Assembly: GCA_018806915.1 (NCBI GenBank)
Contig: JAGKQI010000004.1
Location: 62,001 to 126,000, forward strand
Origin: Phytophthora colocasiae
Taxonomy: Eukaryota; Oomycota; Peronosporomycetes; Peronosporales; Peronosporaceae
Reading direction: 5' to 3'
Length of the DNA stretch: 64,000 nt
The position numbers and the translations under genes are program-made. Within the stretch, counting starts at the first letter, position 1; every line of letters starts with the position of its first letter. This document shows, in pieces, positions 11,936 to 22,945 of the stretch. The notes under the pieces were generated by a model. That model was not told where the DNA came from, did not search any database, and saw only the letters and a program-made list of their open reading frames with translations.

Positions 11936-14332
11936 ATGGTGCGCGTGCCCGGATCTTCTGGTGACTTCGGATATCACCGTGAGTCCCAAGAAGATGTCAA
12001 GATTAAGGAAGAACAAGGGGAAGAAGTGCCTACGAATGTTGGATCGACGGAGGCACCACTGAAAACGGAAAGATCCACAGATCAGCAGAGTTCTGGGAGG
12101 ATCTCTACTGACAGGCACGAGGCAGACCTGGATCGCAATCCAGATCTTGAAGAAAAACCTCGAATTCCTCCCAAGGCCCCTTCGAGGGCCACCGCGGATC
12201 TCGATGAAAATCGAGATCCGCACACGAGCGATAAGGAATCAGCAAAGCTGAAACCTAATCTGCTCACCAAGTCCACTGTTGCCTCAAGATCGACCAAGAA
12301 AAAGAAGATCAAGAGCACCCGGACGAAATTGAAAGCTCCAGACTCAGAGCCAGAAGATATGATCAGCCCAGGATCGACGATTACCAAGGACGCGATCGAG
12401 CAGGCCTATTACAGGAAGATGCTTAGCGAGACCTTGCTTAACGATCCCGTTCTTACGATCATACAAGTCCGCCAGATCGGTAACCTCACCGGCCCAGTGT
12501 CGAAACCCCGGACTAGGTCGGACCGCCTGAACGCGGTGAAGATTCTACTTGATCTGCTCCAAGAGGCTGGTTTAGTGGCTGGAGAGTTCGACCCAAACTC
12601 TCTATTTGACTTGGAACTGCAAGCGATTCAATCTGCGACCCATGATCTATTCGACTCCCTCAAGATCTTGGTCGGCGAGCGCCTACTGACGCCCGACCCA
12701 GGCTATCAGACTGGGTCGTCATGCTACGCGTCAGCGACCTCGGAACCAGACTCAGATAGCCTGAGAAGGCTGCAACGCATGTCGTTAGGGCCCTCCGGCG
12801 CCAAGTTCCTGAAATCGCGTGTGAAGAAACAGGATACGCGATCGGTGGCCGCAAAGCTGGAGGTCAAGATGCCCGATCAGCAAGAAAATCGCCGGATCCG
12901 GACAGACCAGACCGCGCCGACGACTAATTCCACTGGATCGAGCAACAAGTTGGACGACTACTTTCAAATGGCGATGGATCGTTTCTTAAAAGAACGGAAT
13001 CTCGCGACACCCCGATCGCCGATCAAAGGGGAGTTGGATGTTGAGATGGAGTCCGTTACGGCCTCGGATCCGGATGCATGGGAATACGATCCAGACGACA
13101 TGGGCATACCAAGTTCCGGTGGACAGACGTCGAGCCGAGCGGCGATCGCATCCGCGGCGATCGGTCAAGGAGGATCGTCGATGATCCAGCGGGTCCGGAT
13201 CTCAGCGATCTCGGATCTGAAAGATTTTGCGGGTAAAGATCTGGACGAAGATCGCGCTCGGGCCTGGATCAGTAAAGTCAAGTCAGCATTTCAGCGCGAT
13301 CAGGCTACGGAAGAAGAAAAATGCCTCACATTTGCAGATCTGATGGTGGGACCGGCAAAGAACTGGTACAGGCAGCTCAGTCGAACGACGAAAACCAAGT
13401 GGGCAGATCTGTTGGACAGTTTCCAGACCCAGTATTGTGGGTTGGGTATGTCGGTCGCGTGGCAATACTATCACGCTCGCAAGCGATCGGAAGAAACTCC
13501 CCTTGACTATCTCTACCGGCTCAACGTGGCGGCTTTACGTGCTAGACTGAAGATCAAGGATGGGAGCCCTAAGGCCCGCCGGGAACATGTAGACCACTAC
13601 ATCGAGACATTGGGAGATCCGGAGTTAGCTGATCGGCTGACCCTACTCCGGCTAAGTGACGTCGATGAACTGGAGGAGGTACTTCGTGCCCGGGAACGGG
13701 CGAAAAGCAGACAGCGTAAGTCTGCGTTCGGATCGAAGTACCGACAAAAGGCACCGGCCAGCGCCCCGGCAGCACCCACCCGAGCGGTGGTACGGGCGGT
13801 CCAAACCCAAGATCCGAGCTCGGAATCGGAAGAAATATCCGGATCGGACGGATCCGATTCTGAAGGCGATCTCCGGAGGATATATCTTGCCGCGTCGGAA
13901 GACAAGCAGATCGGCACTGGGGGCGTTCCCCACCAACAGGATCAGTCGCGATCGCAGGTGAACGCGCAAGATCGAGGCCGGATCGCGGATCGCAGGGGTA
14001 CGTCAGACCACGATCGAGGTCGCTGTTCACACTGTGGATCGCGGAAGCATACGGATCTGGACTGCTGGAGACGTCTAACCTGTGAAAAGTGCGGGAAGAG
14101 GGGTCACCCAACGGATCGCTGTCTGTATACCTGCCGTGGTTGTGGGGAGATCCATGAAGCTGGAGAATGCCCCATGGAAGAATTCTACAACCAGATCCGC
14201 AAGTGGTACGACCCGACCCGACATGCCGGATTGTTCCCCGAGAAGGTGGAAAAGATGTTAAACCAGGACGCTCGCCGGTTTGGAAACCGGTACGAGTCGA
14301 GCGTTCTGAGTACTGCATCTATGCATATGTGA
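11936..14332 (+). CDS. gag: Gag of element A
   Basis: Structural protein that packages element RNA, 798 codons from the ATG at 11936; the frame is open further up into the LTR. The first 400 residues are charged and probably disordered, with a Lys-rich patch (SRSTKKKKIKSTRTK). Residues about 420-590 form the retrotransposon gag/capsid-like domain (RARAWISKVKSAFQRDQATE and RSEETPLDYLYRLNVAAL). Near residue 697 begin three zinc knuckles: CSHCGSRKHTDLDC, CEKCGKRGHPTDRC and CRGCGEIHEAGEC. The frame is intact, unlike most of this window. The protease frame overlaps its 3' end in the -1 phase. Confidence 0.9.
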   Translation: MVRVPGSSGDFGYHRESQEDVKIKEEQGEEVPTNVGSTEAPLKTERSTDQQSSGRISTDRHEADLDRNPDLEEKPRIPPKAPSRATADLDENRDPHTSDKESAKLKPNLLTKSTVASRSTKKKKIKSTRTKLKAPDSEPEDMISPGSTITKDAIEQAYYRKMLSETLLNDPVLTIIQVRQIGNLTGPVSKPRTRSDRLNAVKILLDLLQEAGLVAGEFDPNSLFDLELQAIQSATHDLFDSLKILVGERLLTPDPGYQTGSSCYASATSEPDSDSLRRLQRMSLGPSGAKFLKSRVKKQDTRSVAAKLEVKMPDQQENRRIRTDQTAPTTNSTGSSNKLDDYFQMAMDRFLKERNLATPRSPIKGELDVEMESVTASDPDAWEYDPDDMGIPSSGGQTSSRAAIASAAIGQGGSSMIQRVRISAISDLKDFAGKDLDEDRARAWISKVKSAFQRDQATEEEKCLTFADLMVGPAKNWYRQLSRTTKTKWADLLDSFQTQYCGLGMSVAWQYYHARKRSEETPLDYLYRLNVAALRARLKIKDGSPKARREHVDHYIETLGDPELADRLTLLRLSDVDELEEVLRARERAKSRQRKSAFGSKYRQKAPASAPAAPTRAVVRAVQTQDPSSESEEISGSDGSDSEGDLRRIYLAASEDKQIGTGGVPHQQDQSRSQVNAQDRGRIADRRGTSDHDRGRCSHCGSRKHTDLDCWRRLTCEKCGKRGHPTDRCLYTCRGCGEIHEAGECPMEEFYNQIRKWYDPTRHAGLFPEKVEKMLNQDARRFGNRYESSVLSTASMHM
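11937..11954 (+). other. Primer-binding site of element A
   Basis: One base after the LTR end stands TGGTGCGCGTGCCCGGAT, the same primer site as in element G1. The likely gag start codon (ATG at 11936) overlaps its first two bases. Confidence 0.85.
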
Positions 14333-15209
14333 ACAAGAAATCGAGAGATCAAGATAGGGAGAATTCGGATCTGCGCGGTAATACATGTAAGTTGCATTCG
14401 TATACTGCTAAGATCGCGAGTCTTCCCCGGATCGATGAGTTCTCTCGATCTGGTGCGGAAGTGGCTCTGGATCTCAAGGAAGGAGAGTCCAGGGGGTATT
14501 GGAAATACCACGCACCCGGAAAATGGTTCCGCCAAGCCAAGATCTCAGGCAAGATCAATCACGAAAGAGCGATCTTGCTCCTGGACACTGGCGCCGAGGT
14601 ATCCATCTTGGATACCACCTTTGCTCGTAAGGTTGGGTGCCACTTTGACACTAGTCAGAGACAGGAGTGTGTTGGGATCGGTGACAATGTGTACACCACC
14701 GAGGGAAGAACGAGGATCAAGATCACGCTTGCGGGATACTTGGTCTACTTTTCGATATTTGGATCGGGGATCTATCCGGGCAAGATGCGATCCTGGGTAT
14801 GGATTTCATGATCCCGGCTGGAGTCCGGATGGATCTGGCGAAGGGATCGATGTGCTTACCTAATGAAGTGGGGATCCCACTTAGTGGTCGCAAGAGATTA
14901 TACGGGGAGAAGGTAAGATCGGTAAAATTGGAGGAAGATCTACATATCCCAGTTGGGGGATCTGAAGAGATCGCATCGAGAGTGAAATTATCGGCGACAG
15001 AGAAATTGTGGGTGACCAGAGGCGACCAATGGGTACCTACAGTGGTGAATGGACCCGGCCGAACTCGGTACTTAGTGATCACGAATTTGAGCGAGAAGAT
15101 TTTACGACTGGATCACAGATTACATGTTGGAATGGTACTTGATCAAGGAAAAGTTCCTCGATACCCCGGGTTTGTGTCGGTCGGATCCCGGCGTTACATG
15201 GAGTGGTAG
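14170..15209 (+). pseudogene. Protease region of element A pol
   Basis: Aspartic protease that cuts the polyprotein. The frame overlaps the end of gag in the -1 phase. The active site is LLLDTGAEVSILD (14575), with ILGMDFMIPAG-type flap sequence further on. Comparison with the element C copy shows a one-base deletion in a T run at about 14747-14752 (four Ts against five) that shifts the frame, and a Gln to TAG change at 15207 (EWQNLALEA in C). Both lesions would block pol expression. Confidence 0.85.
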
Positions 15210-15230
15210 AATCTAGCTCTAGAAGCGACT

Positions 15231-17546
15231 ATGGACGCAAGACCAGAACCTCAGGAATCCGTGGAGATCCCCTTACCGTCGGTCGAACGGCCGACCTACG
15301 TTACGCCGCGATCCATACTCCGCCGAGGTGAGGCAACCAGGACCGACCCTGATCCTGCACCAATATCGACACTGGAACCGCGATCACCAACCGATACAGC
15401 CGAAGTCAAGGTCGCATTCATCGATCCCCAACCGGATCCCAGGGATACCCCACCGATTACGATCAGTTCCGACAAGACCCCGAGTGGCGAAGCTGGGGGC
15501 GGTGAGACTGAGACGAATGAGAGCTTGCCAGATCAGGCCCCAGATCGGACAGATCGGACATGCAAAGAAGAGATCGAGGTAAAAACAGAAAAACCAGATT
15601 TTCAAATCGAGATCAAACATGAATCCGACGCCGATGCCGTCCCCAGGGTTAAAGACACCCCGATCTTGACAGCCAAGGACGATAGGCCGCGTGATCAATC
15701 AACGGATGAACCGGATCCGACATCTCCTGAAGGGATCGAGAACGCCGATCAGACCCACTTACACGAAAGTGGCGATTTTTCGACCAAAGATCTAGCCAAT
15801 AATCTCGCAGTAGTACCAGAGATCCAGATCTCCACCACCGAAGAAGTCAGGATTGAAGATCTGCAAGTAGGGAATCCGGGATCGGCTACCCCGGAGGAGA
15901 TCGAGAAACTTCGACAGATTATTTGGAAGAAGCGACATCTCCTGATCGGAAAGGGAAACGCACTTCCTCCAGCGGCCAAGGGTGTTATATGCGATATCGA
16001 CGTGGGTGATGCAAAGCCGATCGCACAACGAGTCCGAAAGGTGGCGCCACAGTTTCGCGAGAAAGTATCGGATCTTATCAAAGGACTCCTAGCTGCCAAG
16101 ATCATTCGGCCATCGACATCGCCATGGGCATCTCCGATCGTGGTGATCATCAAGAAGAACGGTGTAGACATCCGACTATGTATCGATTATCGGCTGGTGA
16201 ACGGTCTCACAAGGCTGATGATCTACCCGATGCCTCTGATCAATGACCTGTTAGAAGATCTTGACAAGGTTCTGTGGTATTGTTCATTAGACATGGCGAG
16301 TGGATTCTGGGTCGTATCAATGACCGATCGAGCTCGCGCGATCTCAGCTTTCATCACTCCATTTGGCCTTTTCGAGTGGAATCGTATGCCGTTCGGGCTG
16401 AAGAACGCTCCTCAGATCTATCAACGCCTTGTGGACAATGCCCTATATGGATTTCTGAAGATCTCCCAGTCCGGAGATGTGGAAGGCTCTGCGGATGTGT
16501 TCGAATCAGGGATCCCGGAAGATCCCGGTCGCCCGTCGGTGCTAGGTCGGAGATCATACATCGACGATATCTTGATCACGGCTGGATCATGGGATCAAAT
16601 GTGCGATCGGGTGGAAGGCCTATTGGAGGCCTGTGATAAGTGGAATCTCTCGATCAGTGTGGCAAAGAGCTTCTGGGGCATGGATAAGGTGGAATATCTC
16701 GGACATAAAGTGTCGATCGATGGATTGGAAGCAAACCCGAAATACCTGAAGTCTCTGACGGATCTACCATTCCCTGGATCACCCCGATCCATGCAATCGT
16801 TCCTTGGAAGTTTGAATTACTATAGTCGGTTCATCGAGGATTATGCGATCTATGCATCGGTCCTATATGAACTACGTGAGGTGGAGTTCGCAGAACTGAA
16901 GAAGCGACCAGATCTACGAAAGATCATGGATAGCATGGACCTGATCACTCAAGATCCCGTCGCGCTTAAGTCGGATCGGGATAGATCACTAGATATCCCG
17001 ACTCAAAGAAGCGATAGTACAACGGATCCTGACTTGGGGGCGATGTCTTCACCCTGTTCAAGCGAGATCGGAGCCAACCTGGACCTAAAGACTGGTGACG
17101 AGAGGTGGGGTAGGGCATACAGGGCGTTTACAGCCTTGAAGACCAAGATCGCGTCGACCCCGATCCTTCGCCACTTCGACACGACGAAGTTACCCGTGGT
17201 GATCGTGTACGCTAGTGACTGGGCGATTTCCGCCGCACTAATGCAGGAACACGACCAGATCTACCACCCGGTCGCGTTTGCCAGCCGAACCTTGAAGACC
17301 AACGAGCTGAATTATAATGTTGCCGAAAAGGAGGTGTTAGCTCTACTTCGGATCTTGGATCTACACTACACCTTGTTGGTGGGACGTCGGATCAAGGTCC
17401 TAACCCGACACTCGACGCTTGCCTGGCTGTTCAAGTCTGCCGGCCTCCAAGGACGTCTGGGACAATGGTCTGCTCTTCTGTCCTCGTGGACACTCGAGAT
17501 CACGAAGTGTACGAAGGGGATGAAATACTGGGGCGATCGCAGCTAA
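15231..17546 (+). pseudogene. pol: Reverse transcriptase and Ty3-type RNase H of element A
   Basis: Starts with a long acidic, Pro/Asp-rich linker (residues 1-220) after the stop at 15207, then the RT: KIIRPSTSPWASPIVVI, LCIDYRLVN, FGLFEWNRMPFGLKNAPQI and the catalytic SYIDDILIT near residue 443. After a thumb region (YLGHKVSIDG, SFLGSLNYYSRFIED) the first RNase H domain follows near residue 655 (VIVYASDWAISAAL, NYNVAEKEVLALLRIL). The frame breaks near 17520 where the element C copy reads CTKGEDEILGAIAAS. The domain order is that of Ty3/Gypsy. Confidence 0.92.
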
Positions 17547-18438
17547 CATAACGCCCCGATCGGAGATCGACGAAGCTCTGATCGCGATCGCGCCGCGAAA
17601 GGAGCCAAAACGTCGGATCCAGATGCCGATCCCCACTGTAGACCCAGATGAGGAGTTGTGGGTTATAAGTTTCGACGGATCGGCACGCGTGAAACGAGGA
17701 GGAGGTGCTTTCAGCGCGATCGTGTGGAGTTTACCAGAGTGGAAGGTGATCAAGGCTAGATCGGATTATGCTGAAAGCCTCACTGTCAATGAAGCGGAAT
17801 ACCGTGGACTCTTGCTAGGTCTTGGCATGATCGCACAGTTAGAACGCCGCCGTTTGGTCGTTTGTGGCGATTCGAATCTGGTGATCCGACAAGTCCGGGG
17901 CGAGATCGACTGCAAGGCGCCAGGATTGACGCTACTGAAACAGAAGGTGCTAGATCACTTGCGGAATTGGGGAGATCACGAGCTGGTCCATGTGAAGAGA
18001 GACTGGAATGGGAGCGCAGATAGCTTGGCGAGTGCCGCGCTGCAGCGAGGAAGCGGGATCGAAGTCCACGATGAGGCAGATCGATGCGATCTGATCACCC
18101 TGAATCGGCTCAATGAGGTGTTGATCCCTCGAGTTGAAGATCGATCTGTGCAAGTGTCGGCAGTAGCCACGCGTGCAGCCCGAGCGCGACCTAGTGTCGC
18201 TGTCCTGCGGGAGGAACTGATCCGGGAGATGCGGGTTGATCGGATCAGGCGAGCCCAGGACGAGGAGGTCAGGATCACCGGACTAAAGAAGTACCTGGCT
18301 GGGCAGATCGCGGATCTTACTCGAGCCGAATCCGGATCCTACGCCAAGATCGCCTCCGAGTACGAGGTAGATGGAACAAGATCTGTTGTTTTACTGCCCC
18401 ACCAGGGCCGAGATCAAGAGGTGATCGCGATCGCCTGA
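17547..18438 (+). pseudogene. Second (archaeal/plant-type) RNase H of element A
   Basis: A second RNase H lies between the Ty3 RNase H and integrase. The acidic residues of the fold are visible: WVISFDGSARVKRGGGAF (first Asp), SLTVNEAEYRGLLLGLGM (Glu), LVVCGDSNLVIRQVRGEI (second Asp) and KRDWNGSADSLASAAL (last Asp). Such an extra RNase H is known from plant Tat-type and oomycete Chronos/Archon elements. The C-terminal tail (EVIAIA, TGA at 18438) ends one frame away from integrase, so a frameshift separates the two. Confidence 0.9.
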
Positions 18439-19853
18439 TGAGACTTGTAGTTCCAGAAACGCTACAGCAGGATGTCCTCCACCACTATCATACGACTCTG
18501 GAAGGAGGACATCAGGGGATCGGGCGCACTTATCAGCGGATCCGAGATCATTTCCACTGGAGGGGATTATATCGGAGCGTGCAGCGATACGTAGGCGAGT
18601 GTGTAGATTGTGAGACCGGGAAGGGGAGACCCACGATCCGGGGCGAGTCGCCGGGGAATCTGCAGGCGACATACCCATTCCAGATCATAGCGATGGATCA
18701 CATACCTTCTCTGCCCAGATCCAACAAAGGCAACACCGAACTACTGATCTGGGTCGATCTGTTCACGGGATATGTGATCGCAAAGGCCAGTTCCTCCCGA
18801 TCGGCCCAGACCGTCGCGGAATCTTATGAAGAATGCGTGTTCCGCAGATTTGGTGCTAGCGAGATGATCAGGCACGATCGAGAACCGGGTTTCATGTCCG
18901 ACTTCTTCAGATCGTTCAATAAGATCCTGGGGCAGCGACAACGGGCAACGATGGCCTACCGGCCACAAGCCAATGGGACTGCAGAACGGATGGTGCAAAC
19001 GGCGACTAGGGCGATCAAGATGTATGTTCAAGATCTCGATCAGAAGGACTGGGATGAATACGCGGAGAGACTGACGTTCGCCATTAACACGGCTCACGAT
19101 CGGGTTCGGGGAGATACCCCTCATTACCTGGTACATGGATGGGATCCGAGATCGACGTTGGAGGCAACGATCCCGATCGGATCGACCAGACGCCACGATC
19201 GCGATCCAAGACGGTGGAGGTATCGGGTTCAGAGATACTACCAGCAGTCGCGAGAGCAGGTCAACGCTAGACTACGAGAGGCGATTGCAGATCGAGCCGA
19301 TCGGCACAATGAGGATGTCGATCCGCATCAGATCGAAGCTGGATCACGAGTTTGGCTATACCTAGATCGTGTGAAGGAAGGGTATGCACGTAAACTCGCT
19401 CACCTTTGGCACGGCCCGTTCCGTGTTGCAGAGAAGCTCAACGAATTCACGATCAAGCTGGAGATCGCGGGATCAGATTACCATATCTTCCCAGTGGTCC
19501 ATGTTTCTAAGCTAAAGCTGGTGCGGAATTTTCCGGATCGACCGCGGGTCGAGTTGACGGTAGATGAAGCAGATCGGCTAGATTTCGATGAGATCCTCCT
19601 TCCGGAGGACAGTTGGGTCCCAGATCTGGATGCCGACGAGTACGAGGTCGAACGGATCTCGGACATGCGAAGTGGGAAACGGACTCGCTACGGCCAGATC
19701 TATCGTGAATTCCTGGTGCACTGGGTCGGTTATGATGAACCAACTTGGGTCGACGAAGCTGATCTTAACTGTGGAGCCATACTGAGCGCGTTCCTACGTG
19801 ATCATGCTAACCGAAATCGGTTTGGCGTGATGCAGTCGCACGAAGAGGTGTAG
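18438..19853 (+). CDS. Integrase with C-terminal chromodomain of element A
   Basis: Inserts element cDNA into the genome. It has the HHCC zinc finger (HHYHTTLEGGHQG to ECVDCETG), the catalytic core with Asp near residue 86 (IIAMDHIPSLP), Asp near 146 (IRHDREPGFMSD) and Glu near 183 (PQANGTAERMVQT), a GPF/Y-like region (LWHGPFRVAEKLNEF) and a chromodomain at about 400-460 (YEVERISDMRSGKR, FLVHWVGYDEPTWVDEADL). The chromodomain is thought to steer insertion to heterochromatin. The frame is intact, but upstream lesions uncouple it from pol. Confidence 0.93.
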   Translation: MRLVVPETLQQDVLHHYHTTLEGGHQGIGRTYQRIRDHFHWRGLYRSVQRYVGECVDCETGKGRPTIRGESPGNLQATYPFQIIAMDHIPSLPRSNKGNTELLIWVDLFTGYVIAKASSSRSAQTVAESYEECVFRRFGASEMIRHDREPGFMSDFFRSFNKILGQRQRATMAYRPQANGTAERMVQTATRAIKMYVQDLDQKDWDEYAERLTFAINTAHDRVRGDTPHYLVHGWDPRSTLEATIPIGSTRRHDRDPRRWRYRVQRYYQQSREQVNARLREAIADRADRHNEDVDPHQIEAGSRVWLYLDRVKEGYARKLAHLWHGPFRVAEKLNEFTIKLEIAGSDYHIFPVVHVSKLKLVRNFPDRPRVELTVDEADRLDFDEILLPEDSWVPDLDADEYEVERISDMRSGKRTRYGQIYREFLVHWVGYDEPTWVDEADLNCGAILSAFLRDHANRNRFGVMQSHEEV

Positions 19854-20232
19854 ACGCAGAGAAGGCGACGTGACCGGGTCACAACGCCGAGATCGCGGAT
19901 GCTGATCTGGATGTCTATCTGGATCGGATGTGGAGATTTTATGTTTTTCGTGGAGATTTTATATTTTTCTTGTATATGCATGTGAAACCGGAGTGATTGG
20001 AAGGAAGATATGGAGATGAGATTTCGAGGATGCTAAGTGGGATCGAAACTGTGGAGTAAGTATGGAGAAGAACGCTGGTTTTTGAAGCTGGAAAGATTAC
20101 GTGGAATTGAAAAGAGGCTAGGCTGGAGATGGGATCGCGTGGCGAAGTATCGGATCGTGATAGAGAATATGTAAGCGTGCTGACCGACTCCAGGCTCAGC
20201 TGATCACCTCCGGACTGGTCGAGATCGCGGGA
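19854..20232. other. Spacer between convergent pol and antisense ORF of element A
   Basis: A 379-bp gap without a gene. It contains a T-rich direct repeat, GTGGAGATTTTATGTTTTTC and GTGGAGATTTTATATTTTTC, at 19930-19971. The corresponding spacer in X (25315-25400) also carries a short duplicated GGAGATTACGAGAAT on the opposite strand. A role as a two-way polyadenylation region is an inference. Confidence 0.5.
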
Positions 20233-22820
20233 TCAGGGAGTCCCAGGAGGTGTAGGTGGAGCAGGCGGGTTAAACTTGTTTTCGAGCCGTGGGATCTGCC
20301 GGGACGGGTGATCTGCCGGCCGATCGCGGTAATGGTTGCGCCAAGGGTCCTCCTGATCGCATTCTGCCAACGCAGAGATCAGATCGGTGGGCTCCGGTCG
20401 GTTCAGAGTCGGCTGGGCCAGGTTAGCCATTCGGGAGGCCCATCCGGGGTACCAGTATACCCGATCACGGATAGTAGGGAAGTGCAGGAAGTAGGGATCG
20501 AGCAGAAGATCGATGTCCGCCCACATCGCCCTCATCATGGGCAGGAATCGTCCCAACAGCAGCCGCCAACGTTCTCCGGTACGGCTACGCCGTTGCCGAC
20601 GCTCGAGGTAATACCGACGGAGATCAGGATCAGCTTCATACATCGCCTTCGTGATCTCGAGATAATGGGTCGATTCCCAGTAGGCCTGCAGGTGATCTGA
20701 CTCGAAGGCGGCGTAGGCATCCGCGATCTGCCCCAGCATGGTTCCAGCACGACGATGTAGACCGAGATCGAAGGTGAGGGGGGCCGGTCGGTTGCGGAGC
20801 ACCTCCCAAGGTCGGGTAGCAAGTAGGGCCTGCACGTTGGGCCCAGTGATCAGGCTAGCCAACCAACCGACCCCGGCTCGGGAAGGGCGATTAGCCGGTG
20901 ATCTCGCGGGGTAGAGGAATCCGGGAGGTAGCAGCAGCCTCTTGGACAATGTGGAGAGGATCATACCGACGATCGCCAAAGTTCCGACGAACATCGGATC
21001 CCACGGGAAGACATCACCAGCCGCAAACTGCCGGACGTTCGCATACCCGGGAATAGACAGGCTGATCGCGAACAGGGAGGGTGCAGCTGGGGGCGTGGCG
21101 AGCCGCCGGGAGAGCCGCCACCCGGAGATCCCCCACCGGGAGGGCTCCCGCCAGCTGGACTACCCCTCGGGGACCCCTGAGGAGAAGTGATCGGAGTCTG
21201 TGGGGAACTGCCGCCCGGAGGTGTCGGCTGCGCCGGAGGCGTCGATAGAGCAGCCCCCCCTTGATCACCGGATGCTGGAGGAGGATTTCCATGCCGGCGG
21301 TGCCACGACAGCGATCGGAGTATCGTAGCCCGAAGAGCGTCGTCGGATCCAGCGCCAGAATCCTCCGCGTCATCGTCATGCTCTGGATCGGGTTTACGTT
21401 TGGACCGATCCGAGCCACCCTTCTTCGGGGAAGGTGCTTCCACGGTCACTTGCGAGGTGGCCTGGGTGCTATCTGCTTCCTCCGCATCCGGCCCAGTCGG
21501 GATCGCGGGTTCAGGACCCAGATCGAAGGGGTCTGGGCTTTCCTCGTGCTTTTCTTCGAGCTCGGTCGCCTGGGCCTGGCCACCGGGTTGGTCTCCAGCG
21601 GGAACATCAGGTGGGGCCGCGTCGTGATCAGCCGGGGGAGGCTCCGTCCGCGAGGTCTTGTGCGGGGGCGATGTAGCAGGAGATGGGGGCGGACTGAGAG
21701 CACGTTTGACCCCCCGTTCATCTTGAGCAGCGCGGAGCCGAGACACCATTTCGGTCAGGACGTTGGTGGTCGCCATTACGTCACCTTCTGCCTGATCGTA
21801 GTTCTCCTGCAATGCCTGAAGACTCGCTTCTAACTCCTGCACTTCGGCATGGGTACCGATCAGATCATCCTCTACGACAAACAGAATATGAGTGATCATG
21901 GTCAGGTGGAGGGGGATCTAGACTATATGCGCACCTAGACGAGTGGATCGTTGTCGCTCGGCGCTGAGATCCGCCTGTGCTCTGTCGCGATCTGCGAACG
22001 CTTGGTCTCGTTCCACGAGTAGGCGATCCCGCTCCGAAGTGACTCAATTCAGTTCGGAGTTAGCGTGGGCGAGTTGATCGGTGGCTAGGTCACGTTCACC
22101 AGCGATACTGGTCAGGGAAGCGATCGCTCGGGCGGAGTCCGCCAAGGCTCGATCTCGCTCAGCCAGGGCCAATCGGGTGGGAGCCCCTGTCGAAGGCGTG
22201 GGGCTGGAATCCAGTTGGAGATGTGCAAGATCAGCCGAGATCCGGTTGTAGCTGGCCTTGGCAGTGATGGAGTCTTGCTTCGCCTCAGCCAGATCGCAAG
22301 CATGGATCCGGGCTTCCGCCTGGAGATCCTGGATCTCGTTGGTGGCTTGTTCCACCTCTTCGGTCAGACGATCCCTGTCCTCTGTAGCTCGATCTAGGTC
22401 TGCCTGGGCAGAGTTGAGACGCCGCGCGAACTCGTCGCGTTCCGATCGGAGCTGGTGAACCTGCATACGCAATCCATCGAGATCAGAGGCTTCCTCCGCG
22501 AGATCAGCGATCTCGCGCTCCAGACGCGCAATCTCGCCCTGCTGGTCTGCCCGGAACCGCTCCATGGCGTCGACATGCGCCCGAAGTTCCATGGCTTCAC
22601 GACTTAGTTGATCACGTTCGCGCACCAGGCGATCCCACCCTGGACTGCCCGGCATCGGCCCAGCCTCATCGGATGAGAGCGGGCGTGCGTGGTCTGGAGC
22701 CGGACCCGACGAACGTCGCGAGATGTCGGAATGGGGAGATGGCGGACCGTCGGGGGATCTTGGGGAATCGGGAGGTTTTGGCAAATAATCGCTCCGGGTA
22801 TAACTTCTTTGCTGGATCAT
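20233..22820 (-). pseudogene. Antisense ORF of element A: coiled coil, acidic/proline-rich middle, conserved C-terminal domain
   Basis: An approximately 860-codon frame on the strand opposite to gag-pol. The ATG at 22820 is 125 bp from the 3' LTR. Residues 60-300 form a coiled coil (ERDQLSREAMELRAHVDAME), followed by Pro/Ser-rich and acidic stretches (PDPEHDDDAEDSGAGSDDAL) and Gly/Pro repeats (GGSPPGGGSPGGGSPGG). The C-terminal 260 residues look globular and helical: SIPGYANVRQFAAGDVFPWD, ADIDLLLDPYFLHFP, RVYWYPGWASRMANLAQP. This domain is closely matched in the X copy, which argues for selection. Breaks: TGA at 22044-22046, TAG at 21918-21920 and a frameshift near 21070. I recognise no known family. 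Confidence 0.75.
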
Positions 22821-22930
22821 GGAGACTGGAAGGGATCCGTTGGTGGTAGTCGAAGTGTTGTCAGGGTGACTTGTGCCTTGGGCTGAAGATTGAGAATGAG
22901 ACCTGAAGTGGACCGAGACGGACCAACTTG

Positions 22931-22945
22931 CAGGCTGGGGGCGGA
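22931..22945 (+). other. Polypurine tract of element A
   Basis: CAGGCTGGGGGCGGA stands directly before the 3' LTR start TGTGGTG. It is purine-rich, as needed for plus-strand priming. The same tract, inverted (TCCGCCCCCAGC), borders the element C LTR at 48188. Confidence 0.8.

Noticed and set aside
13569..14318. 249-codon minus-strand frame opposite element A gag
   Set aside because: Low-complexity Arg/Ser/Pro composition mirrors the gag codons; zinc knuckles and capsid domain prove the plus strand.
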